NCBI GenBank assembly: GCA_016867395.1
Contig: VGJS01000010.1
Span: forward strand, 1 to 64,000
Source of the DNA: Candidatus Handelsmanbacteria bacterium
Lineage (GTDB): Bacteria > Latescibacterota > UBA2968 > UBA8231
Reading direction: 5' to 3'
Length of the DNA: 64,000 nt
The notes beneath the pieces were generated by a model. The model ran no database searches and was not told where the DNA came from. It saw nothing but the letters and a program-made list of their open reading frames with translations. Positions 27,490 to 34,435 of the stretch are shown in pieces. Position 1 is the first letter of the stretch; every line of letters begins with the position of its first letter. Made by a program: the position numbers and the translations under genes.

Positions 27490-27960
27490 ATGGTCTGGAG
27501 GCAGTTGCTGTGCGGGGCTCTGCTAATCTTGTGGGGGTGCGCCGAAAAACCGGCGATCTCGGTGCAGGTCTTCCCCGGGGTACTGGCCCCCTCCCCGGCG
27601 GATCCGACGCCCGCTGGCTGGGAGCGGGTGGAGTTTGGGGGCAGCCTGCGGGCCGCGGCTGGGGTGTATTATGTGCGGGGGGACACCCTGTTAACCGAGT
27701 GGAACATCATCGCCAGCCGCCCGGTCTCCCCTCCCGAGGGTGGGGTAGGGGCGGCGGTGCGCCTCAACGCCTATGCCGTGGCCCGGATGCAGAAGTACAC
27801 CGCCGACGAGGCCAACCTGCGCACCTTCCTGGCGGTGCGCATCAATGGGCGTTGGGCCGATTTCATCCCCGTGCTCGACCGGATCAACGACCGGATGATG
27901 CTCTTCGGTTTCAGCGAGCAGGAGGTGAAGGATTTGGATCAGTACCTGGCCAAGAGGTGA
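27490..27960 (+). CDS. lipoprotein with a SecD-like segment
   Basis: The 156-residue protein has a lipoprotein signal with lipobox LWGC at residue 17. The C-terminal half contains RTFLAVRINGRWADFIPVL followed by DRMMLFGFSEQEVKDLDQYL. This recalls the P1-head subdomain of SecD/SecDF, where a substrate-like strand pairs with the porter domain. The match is weak and rests on the pattern of strands plus the final helix. An AAGGAG site precedes the ATG. The dioxygenase gene follows after ten bases. Confidence 0.55.
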   Translation: MVWRQLLCGALLILWGCAEKPAISVQVFPGVLAPSPADPTPAGWERVEFGGSLRAAAGVYYVRGDTLLTEWNIIASRPVSPPEGGVGAAVRLNAYAVARMQKYTADEANLRTFLAVRINGRWADFIPVLDRINDRMMLFGFSEQEVKDLDQYLAKR

Positions 27961-27970
27961 GGGAGTACCT

Positions 27971-28681
27971 ATGAGTGTCTATACACCGGAGCAGGTGAGG
28001 CAGTGGGCGGCCCAGGTCGACGAGCGGGGGTACGCGACCATCCCCGGGGTCCTGTCTGAGGAGGAACTGGTCTTTCTGCGGGGCACCCTGGACCATGTGT
28101 ACGCCATCTACGACCCAGAGAAGGACGGGCTGCAGAAGGTGGCCGGCTACCACTTCTCGGCCAACCTGGTCAACAAGAGCCCCTTCTTCGAGACCATGTT
28201 CCTGCGCAACCCGGTGTACGACATCGCCAAAGCGATATTGGGAGAGGACTGCATCCTCTCCAGCCTCAATTCGTTCGAGCCGCTCAAGGGGCAGGGCAAC
28301 CAGAACCTGCACCGGGACGGCCCACCCCGCCCTTCTGAGGGGACAGTGGCCCTCAATTCGATGTGGTCGGTGGACGGCATGGACCGCGACAACGGGGCCA
28401 CCCGCCTGATCCCCGGCAGCCACCTGCACGCCGACCCGCCTCCTGCCGAGGAGCGGGGGATCATCTACGCCGACGCGGCTCCTGGCAGCGTGGTGGTGAC
28501 CAACGCCCACATCCTTCATGCCGCCTCGGCCAATCCATCCGGGCGCCGGCGCCGGGTGATGCACGGATACTTCACTCGCCGGGGGCGCGAACAGCAGACC
28601 AAACAGCGCCAGTTTCTCTCGGCCGAGGTGCAGGCCAGGCTCTCGCCCCTGGCGCGGCGGGTGCTGGCCATCGATCCCTGA
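27971..28681 (+). CDS. phytanoyl-CoA dioxygenase (PhyH) family Fe(II)/2-oxoglutarate oxygenase
   Basis: The 236-residue protein has the double-stranded beta-helix signature of PhyH oxygenases. The facial triad is readable: His and Asp in NLHRDGP near residue 114, and the distal His in NAHILHAASAN near residue 180. Arg in the following RRRRVMHGYF would bind 2-oxoglutarate. It should therefore be a working hydroxylase with a small-molecule substrate that the sequence does not reveal. Expansions of this family are typical of several uncultured phyla. Confidence 0.9.
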   Translation: MSVYTPEQVRQWAAQVDERGYATIPGVLSEEELVFLRGTLDHVYAIYDPEKDGLQKVAGYHFSANLVNKSPFFETMFLRNPVYDIAKAILGEDCILSSLNSFEPLKGQGNQNLHRDGPPRPSEGTVALNSMWSVDGMDRDNGATRLIPGSHLHADPPPAEERGIIYADAAPGSVVVTNAHILHAASANPSGRRRRVMHGYFTRRGREQQTKQRQFLSAEVQARLSPLARRVLAIDP

Positions 28682-28686
28682 GGTGC

Positions 28687-30042
28687 TCAGACGGGGACCA
28701 GTTCCTGGCGTTGTCTCTCTGCCAATGCCAGGTGCAGGGCCCGGCGCTCCTCCTCCTGTAGCGCGGGAGAGAAGCGCACCAGCAAGGTCAGGCCCGAGGT
28801 GGCGACCACGGCCATGCCCAGGTAGAACAGGGCCTGCGGGGTGCTCAACCCTTCGGCGCGAAACAGGAAACCAGAAGCCACCGCCCCCAGATTGCCGCCG
28901 GCGCCCACAATGCCGGCCACGGTGCCCAGGGCCCTTTTATTTATAAAGGGCACCAGTCCGTAGGTGGCCCCCGCTCCCATATGCACCAGGGTGGCGAATA
29001 CCAGCATCGCCGCCACGGCCGCGGCCAGGTTCCCCATCTGCGAAAAAACCATCAATGCCAGACCCTCGCCCAGCAGCACCCCACACAGCAAGAGCACCCG
29101 CCCCCGCAGGCCCAGTTGCAGGGCACAGCGATCGGAGAAAAAGCCTCCCAGGGTCCGGGCGAAGATGGCCATCAATCCGAAGAGCCCGGCCACCAGGCCG
29201 GCGCGCTGCAGGTCCAGGTCAAAATAGTCGTGATAATAGAGGGCCGCGACGTTGTGGATGGTAAGTTCCACGCCGAAACAGGCCCCGTACGCGGCAAAGA
29301 GCACCCAGACCCGGTAATCCCCGAGCGCCGGCCAGAAGGAGTCGCCCGCTCCTGAGGGCGGCATTTTGCCCTGGGAACGCAGCTCCCGGTAATTGCCCTC
29401 CGGGGCGTCCTGGGTCAAAAAGTAATAGGCGAGGCCTGCCAGCCACAGCGCCGCCCCGGCTAGTACCATGGCCAGCCGCCAGCCCCAGAACTCTCCTACC
29501 CCCAGGCTCAGTAAAGCCGCCAGCAGCAGGGGCATGGCGACCTGCGCCGCGCCGCCGCCCATGTTTCCCCAGCCAGCGGCGGTGGCGTTGGCCGTGCCCA
29601 CCACGTTGGGCGCAAACATGACCGAGGTGTGGTATTGAGTGATCACAAAGGAGGTGCCGATGGCGCCGATGGCCATGCGGAAAAGCAGGAAGGTCTCGTA
29701 GTCCTGTGAAAAACCGATGCCCACCACTGGCAGGGCGCCCAGCATGAGCAACCCGGTATAGGTCAGGCGGGGGCCGAAGCGCTCGCATAGCGGACCGATG
29801 AGCAGCCGTCCCAGGACCGTGATGGCCACCGAGGCAATGATGATATTGCCGACCTGGGTCTTGGTCAGCGCCAGTTCCTCGCGCACCACGGCCATGAGAG
29901 GGGCGATGGCGAACCAACTGAAGAAACACAGAAAAAACGCCAGCCAGGTCACGTGGAAAGCGCGCATCTGCGGCAGGCGGAAATTCCATAACTGGATCCG
30001 CGTGGCTTTGCCGTTGAGCTCTTGGGGACGAGGGGATTCCAT
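28687..30042 (-). CDS. narK: NarK/NasA-type nitrate/nitrite MFS transporter
   Basis: The 451-residue membrane protein has about twelve transmembrane segments. The first nitrate signature is degenerate (GWGNMGGGAAQVAMPLL, near residue 154); the second resembles AGIVGAGGNLGAVASGFL near residue 372. FHVTWLAFFLCFFSWFAIAPL at the N terminus is also typical of NarK proteins. It should import nitrate or exchange it for nitrite. Start is the ATG at 30042. It lies 13 bases downstream of the nitrate reductase gene on the same strand, forming an assimilation operon. Confidence 0.92.
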   Translation of the reverse strand: MESPRPQELNGKATRIQLWNFRLPQMRAFHVTWLAFFLCFFSWFAIAPLMAVVREELALTKTQVGNIIIASVAITVLGRLLIGPLCERFGPRLTYTGLLMLGALPVVGIGFSQDYETFLLFRMAIGAIGTSFVITQYHTSVMFAPNVVGTANATAAGWGNMGGGAAQVAMPLLLAALLSLGVGEFWGWRLAMVLAGAALWLAGLAYYFLTQDAPEGNYRELRSQGKMPPSGAGDSFWPALGDYRVWVLFAAYGACFGVELTIHNVAALYYHDYFDLDLQRAGLVAGLFGLMAIFARTLGGFFSDRCALQLGLRGRVLLLCGVLLGEGLALMVFSQMGNLAAAVAAMLVFATLVHMGAGATYGLVPFINKRALGTVAGIVGAGGNLGAVASGFLFRAEGLSTPQALFYLGMAVVATSGLTLLVRFSPALQEEERRALHLALAERQRQELVPV

Positions 30043-30055
30043 CTGGACCTCCTGG

Positions 30056-32248
30056 CTATGGAAGGGGCTGGCGATAGCGTTCGAGGCGCACGGCGCACTG
30101 CTTGTAGTTGGGTTCCCTGGACTTGGGGTCAAAGGCCGGCAGGGTGAGCTTGTTGACGCACTGTTCGGCGAAATGAAATGGCACGAAGACCTGCTCCGGG
30201 CCGATGGTTTCGCTGATCCGCACCAGCAGGCCATCCACCCGGCCGCGGGCCGAAATCAGCGAGACCCGGTCGTGCGGGCCAATGGCGTAGCGCCGCGCGG
30301 TCTGCGGGTTGATCTCCACCCAGGCCTCCGGGGCGAGTTTGGCGAGGATGGGCACCCCCCGGGTCTTGGTGCCGGTATGCCAGTGTTCCACGGTGCGCCC
30401 GGTGTTGAGCAGCAGGGGGTAGATCCGGTCCACCTCCTCAGGCCCTTTTTCGGCGCTGGCAAAGAGCAGATGGGCCCTGCCGTCCTCGGTCGGGAAGATG
30501 CCCGCCGCGTACAGGCTGTCGCAGCCTTGGGGGTGCTGCTCGTCACAGGGCCACTGAATCCCGCCTTGCGCCTCCATCTGTGCGTAGGACATGCCGCTGT
30601 AGTCACAGAGCCGGCCGGCGGAGACGCGGCGGATTTCGGCAAAGGCGTCTTCGGGCCCCCGCCAACCGGGGAAGAGGTGGTCGCCCACGCCCAGGTATCG
30701 GGCCAGATCCAGGAAGATCTCAAAGTCCGGCTTGGCCTCTCCAGGGGGGGGCACTGCGGCCCGGACCCGGCTGGCCCGCCGCTCGCTGTTGGTGTAGGAG
30801 CCCTCCTTTTCTCCCCAGATGGCGGCTGGCAGCACCAGATCGGCCAGTTCGGTGGTCGCCGTAGGGTGAAAGCCGTCCTGGACCACCAGCAGGTCCAGCC
30901 GGCCCAGCGCCTCCTGCAGGCGGGCCTGGTCCGGGAAACTCAGCACCGGATTGGTGGCGATCACCCACAGCGCCCGGATCTTTCCCTCCAGGATCGCGTC
31001 CACGATGTCGGGATAGGCCAGGCCGCGCCGGGAGGGGAGCTGTTGCGCGCCGATGCCCCACAGCCCGGCCAGTTCCCTCCGGTCCTCCTGCTTCTCGAAC
31101 TTGCGGTACCCGGGCATGGAGGAGGTGAAGCTGAATTCGCGCGAGCCCATGGCATTGCACTGGCCGGTGATCGACATGGGAGCGGCCCCGGTGCGGCCGA
31201 TGTTGCCGGTGATCAGGGCCAGGGTATTGATCAGGCTCACCGCGTCGGTCCCCTGGGTGCTGTGGTTGATCCCCATGGTCCAGGCGAAGAACACCTTCTC
31301 AGCGCGCGCGATGGTCTGAAAGGCGTCCCAGATGAGTTTGGGGGGCAGCCCAGTGCGGGCGGCCACCACTTCCAGGGGGTAGGCACGGCAATGCGCTTCC
31401 AGTTCCGCAAATCCCCGGGTGTGGGCGTCGATGAACTCCCGGCGGGCGTACCCGTGCTCGATGACCAGGTGGATCAGGCCGTTGAGCAGGTCGATGTCGC
31501 CGCGCGGCCGGATCGGCAGGTAGATATCCGCCAGCATCGCGGTTTTGGTCTTGCGCGGGTCGCACACGATCAAGGTGCGGTTTTCGTTCTGGTTGAGGTG
31601 GTGCCAGAGGACGGGGTGATTGTCGGCGATATTGGCCCCGATCAGAAAGACCACCTCGGCGGTCTGCAGGCCCAGGTAAGACCCAGGGGGGCCGTCCGAG
31701 CCAAAGCTCTGTTTGTAGCCGGCCACCGCCGAACTCATGCACAAGGTGGTGTTGCCATCGTAGTTGGGGGTGTGAAATCCCAACTGCACCAGCTTGCCCA
31801 GGGCGTAGAACTCCTCGGTCACCAGTTGTCCGGTGGAGAGTACGGCAAAGCTCTCCAGGCCGTGCCTTGCCTGCACCTCCCGCACGCCTGCCACCATCGC
31901 CCGGTAGGCGTGCTCCCAGGGCACCCTTTCCAGCACTCCACTGCGGTTGCGCAGCAGCGGCACCTGGGCGCGGTTGGGGCTGGCCACCGTTTGATGTTCA
32001 CTCAAGCCCTTGGGGCAGAGGGTTCCCCGGTTGACCGGGTGGTCCTGGTCGCCGTGTACCGAAACGATCTTTCCCTCCCTGACTCCCACCACCATGCCAC
32101 AGCCCACCGAGCAGTAACCGCAGGTGGTCTTGACCCAGCGTTCGGGGACCTTCTGGGCTGAGAGGTACCCGTACTCCGGATCATGTCCGTAGGCGTATGC
32201 CTCTGCCTTGATGTCGAAGCCCAGGGCGGCCTTGAGTTTTTTCAGCAC
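30056..32248 (-). CDS. nasA: molybdopterin nitrate reductase catalytic subunit (assimilatory, NasA/NarB type)
   Basis: The 730-residue protein binds an N-terminal [4Fe-4S] cluster through CGYCSVGCG near residue 43 and the fourth Cys in GTLCPKG. Bis-MGD-binding segments follow. The molybdenum ligand should be the Cys in NTTLCMSSAVAGYK, as in periplasmic and assimilatory nitrate reductases. It lacks the C-terminal BFD [2Fe-2S] domain of many NasA proteins. The GTG at 32248 is chosen: GGGAGG precedes it, and it overlaps the stop of the upstream gene as GTGCTGA. It converts nitrate to nitrite, feeding NirBD. Confidence 0.93.
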   Translation of the reverse strand: MLKKLKAALGFDIKAEAYAYGHDPEYGYLSAQKVPERWVKTTCGYCSVGCGMVVGVREGKIVSVHGDQDHPVNRGTLCPKGLSEHQTVASPNRAQVPLLRNRSGVLERVPWEHAYRAMVAGVREVQARHGLESFAVLSTGQLVTEEFYALGKLVQLGFHTPNYDGNTTLCMSSAVAGYKQSFGSDGPPGSYLGLQTAEVVFLIGANIADNHPVLWHHLNQNENRTLIVCDPRKTKTAMLADIYLPIRPRGDIDLLNGLIHLVIEHGYARREFIDAHTRGFAELEAHCRAYPLEVVAARTGLPPKLIWDAFQTIARAEKVFFAWTMGINHSTQGTDAVSLINTLALITGNIGRTGAAPMSITGQCNAMGSREFSFTSSMPGYRKFEKQEDRRELAGLWGIGAQQLPSRRGLAYPDIVDAILEGKIRALWVIATNPVLSFPDQARLQEALGRLDLLVVQDGFHPTATTELADLVLPAAIWGEKEGSYTNSERRASRVRAAVPPPGEAKPDFEIFLDLARYLGVGDHLFPGWRGPEDAFAEIRRVSAGRLCDYSGMSYAQMEAQGGIQWPCDEQHPQGCDSLYAAGIFPTEDGRAHLLFASAEKGPEEVDRIYPLLLNTGRTVEHWHTGTKTRGVPILAKLAPEAWVEINPQTARRYAIGPHDRVSLISARGRVDGLLVRISETIGPEQVFVPFHFAEQCVNKLTLPAFDPKSREPNYKQCAVRLERYRQPLP

Positions 32249-33915
32249 GGGCCTCCCTGGCCTTTTCCCGCCGCCTGGTGGGCGGCCATCAGGAAGTTGC
32301 CCGGGATATTCCAGGGAACCACAGCGACGAAAAACAGATGCCGCTGGAGCAAGGCCCCGGCAGTCAGCGCCGCCAGGGCCGCGGCAGCGGCGGCATTGTA
32401 GGCGCCCTGCCCAGGGGCGGTTGCGCCGCAGATGATCGGCCACAGGCAGGCCAGTGCGAGGAGGATCAGGAGGTTTTTCACCCCCCTGACCAGGGAGAAA
32501 TGCTCGCGGTAGAGCTGGGCGCAGGCCTCCAGCTCGAAGACCTGGCTTTTGCCCCACTGCCGCACACCGGCGGCGTGCAGGGCGGTCTTGGCCAACAGGG
32601 CCAGCCCCGCAAAGAGGGCAGCGGCCCGGGCACAGCCAGGCAGGTAGGGTGAGCTCTCTCTTCCCCACCCTGCTGCCAGGCCCACGGCCAGCGCAAAGGC
32701 GGCGGGTCCCAGGATCAGCGCCGCCAGGAAGAAGTCCGCGGTGGTCTTGGCGGTGTTCCAGGCCGGACGCGCCGGCACCCGGTAGATCATGGAACTGGAG
32801 TACACTCCGGCTGCGCCCGAGAGCACGGTAGCTCCACCCAGCGCAATCCGCACCAGTTCGCCGCCCAGGGCCTCAGCCGGCAAGAGCCCGACCCCTTCGG
32901 CAACTAGCAGGAATGCCGCGTACAGGGATGCGATCCCGGCGAAGAGGCCCAGGCCCAGCACCTCGCGCGACAGCCAGGAGGTCCGCCAGTTTCTCAGGGC
33001 CCGATGCACGTAGGCGGGCCTTCCCAGGTGCAGGACAGAAGCCCCCAATGACAGGCAAGCCACGCCGATCAGAAAGGGAGCCAGCAATCCCAGGGTCTGG
33101 CCCTCTGCCAGGGGCAGGCCCCAGAAGGTGCGGAGCAGATCCACCAGCAAGACGGTCGCCACCCCTCCCAGTCCCAGTTGGGTGAGAACGGTCATCCAGA
33201 TGAGGGAGGGATGGGAAGCCTCAGGGCGGACAAAATGCCGGTCGACCCTTTTGAAGTCTTCAATCTCCATCCCCGGAGGAAGGGTGATCTTGGTGGAAGG
33301 GACAGAAATTTCTGGAGAGGGCATGGCTGGTCCGGCGCCCGTTTCGCGGTAGTTTTCCCAGACCTCCCGCAGGGGCACGGTTTCTATCTGGATCGCGCCG
33401 GCCGGACAGGCCTGGACACACGCAGGGTCCCGCCCCTCGTCCAGGCGGTGAGTACACAGATCGCACTTGGAGACAATGCGGCGGTCCTCCTGGTACACCG
33501 GCACTCCGTAGGGGCAATTCCAGGTACAGTACTGGCAGCCGATGCAGATATCGCTCAGGTGGATCACGACGCCCCGCTCATTTACCTGGTAGGCCTCTAC
33601 CGGGCATCCTTTCAGGCAGGGGGCATCCAGGCAGTGGTTGCAACCGCTTGAGAGGAAGTAAGAGCGAGTATCGGGGTAGGTTCCGGCCTCTACCTCGCCG
33701 ACACGCCGCCACAGCGCATCCACCGGCAGGCCATTCTGTTCGGCGCAGGCCACCTCGCAGGCATGGCAGCCCATGCAAAGGTCCATGTGGATGTGAAAGC
33801 GGGTCTGGGTGACACGGGTGGCGGCGTGAAACCCAAATATGTGGGGCGTGGTACCATTTTCAGCGTGAACCCCATCCTTCCCGGACAGTGTCCCCGTTTT
33901 TTCCGTTAACAGCAT
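32242..33915 (-). CDS. fused DmsB-like ferredoxin and DmsC-like membrane anchor for nitrate reductase
   Basis: Residues 35 to about 200 carry four 4Fe-4S cysteine sets: CMGCHACEVAC, CNHCLDAPCLKGCP, CIGCQYCTWNCP, and CDLC with CVQACP. This is DmsB-like. Residues about 240-545 contain about eight transmembrane segments of the DmsC type, including SVLHLGRPAYVHRALRNW. The single 557-residue chain could take electrons from the quinone pool and hand them to the adjacent molybdenum subunit. It sits first in the operon and overlaps nasA by seven bases. A GGAAGG site precedes the ATG. Confidence 0.88.
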   Translation of the reverse strand: MLLTEKTGTLSGKDGVHAENGTTPHIFGFHAATRVTQTRFHIHMDLCMGCHACEVACAEQNGLPVDALWRRVGEVEAGTYPDTRSYFLSSGCNHCLDAPCLKGCPVEAYQVNERGVVIHLSDICIGCQYCTWNCPYGVPVYQEDRRIVSKCDLCTHRLDEGRDPACVQACPAGAIQIETVPLREVWENYRETGAGPAMPSPEISVPSTKITLPPGMEIEDFKRVDRHFVRPEASHPSLIWMTVLTQLGLGGVATVLLVDLLRTFWGLPLAEGQTLGLLAPFLIGVACLSLGASVLHLGRPAYVHRALRNWRTSWLSREVLGLGLFAGIASLYAAFLLVAEGVGLLPAEALGGELVRIALGGATVLSGAAGVYSSSMIYRVPARPAWNTAKTTADFFLAALILGPAAFALAVGLAAGWGRESSPYLPGCARAAALFAGLALLAKTALHAAGVRQWGKSQVFELEACAQLYREHFSLVRGVKNLLILLALACLWPIICGATAPGQGAYNAAAAAALAALTAGALLQRHLFFVAVVPWNIPGNFLMAAHQAAGKGQGGPC

Positions 33916-34087
33916 ACCCAGGCCTTCCGCAGAGAGCTATGCATACACATCACCGCGGACTGCCATTCACGCAAATCACATACCATCACCAACTTCGATC
34001 GGTATTTTCGCTAAAACAATAAGAGGGAGACTTTCTTTGCCCGTTGATTTCGACGAAGGGGAGGCAAGGAAATATTTCATAAATGTT

Positions 34088-34103
34088 ACATATGGATACA
34101 TAT
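34088..34103. repeat. short direct repeat with 10-base period
   Basis: ACATAT occurs twice, ten bases apart, within the nitrate/nitrite intergenic region. One-turn spacing is the arrangement often recognised by response regulators binding one face of DNA. A role in nitrate or nitrogen control is only a suggestion. Confidence 0.25.
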
Positions 34104-34135
34104 TTGTCGATTAAACGCAATGCCTCACACTCTGC

Positions 34136-34163
34136 TTGATAAACTGTTTCCGTGCAATAAGAT
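34136..34163 (+). promoter_or_regulatory. possible promoter toward nirBD
   Basis: TTGATA and TAAGAT are separated by 16 bases, five and four matches respectively to the sigma-70 hexamers. Transcription would start near 34170 and give a leader of about 265 bases before nirB. Alternatives exist in this AT-rich DNA. Confidence 0.3.
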
Positions 34164-34171
34164 AGGAGGGA

Positions 34172-34306
34172 ATGGAAAAACTACGTTTATGTCATAAGGT
34201 CAGAGATGGTGATACACAAACGTCGCAAAATGAAATTCCCTATCGGGCGCATCTCCGTATAGCGGTTTTTCAGCGGATCTTTTCCTGTGATTTAATTCGT
34301 TTATAA
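34172..34306 (+). CDS. possible 44-residue leader or small protein before nirB
   Basis: An ATG follows AGGAGG, although only two bases separate them, which is shorter than optimal. The frame runs 44 codons to TAA and gives a basic peptide starting MEKLRLCHKVRDGDTQ. No known family is recognised. It lies within the presumed nirB leader. In AT-rich DNA an open frame of this length can arise by chance. Confidence 0.2.
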   Translation: MEKLRLCHKVRDGDTQTSQNEIPYRAHLRIAVFQRIFSCDLIRL

Positions 34307-34310
34307 ATAA

Positions 34311-34326
34311 ATATTTAATTAAATAT
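34311..34326. promoter_or_regulatory. perfect 16-base AT palindrome, possible operator
   Basis: ATATTTAATTAAATAT reads the same on both strands and lies about 110 bases before the nirB start. Such symmetry suits a dimeric regulator, but AT-rich DNA produces such sites easily. Confidence 0.3.
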
Positions 34327-34435
34327 AACGACAATTCTGATTCTTTGCGGGGCCGTGGTATGGAACTTGCCTACGTGGTGAGGATGAGGGGGTGTCGCCT
34401 TCAAAAAATGCGCATAACCGGGAGGTGGAAGATTC

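Larger units (their letters stand above)
33916..34435. promoter_or_regulatory. AT-rich divergent regulatory region of the nitrate/nitrite operons
   Basis: These 520 bases lie between the divergent nitrate reductase and nirBD operons. They are conspicuously AT-rich compared with everything around them. The region must hold promoters for both directions and whatever nitrogen control exists. Visible elements are a spaced direct repeat (34088-34103), a promoter-like pair (34136-34163), a perfect 16-base palindrome (34311-34326) and a 44-codon open frame (34172-34306). No clear FNR-type, NtcA-type or sigma-54 site was identified. Confidence 0.6.
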
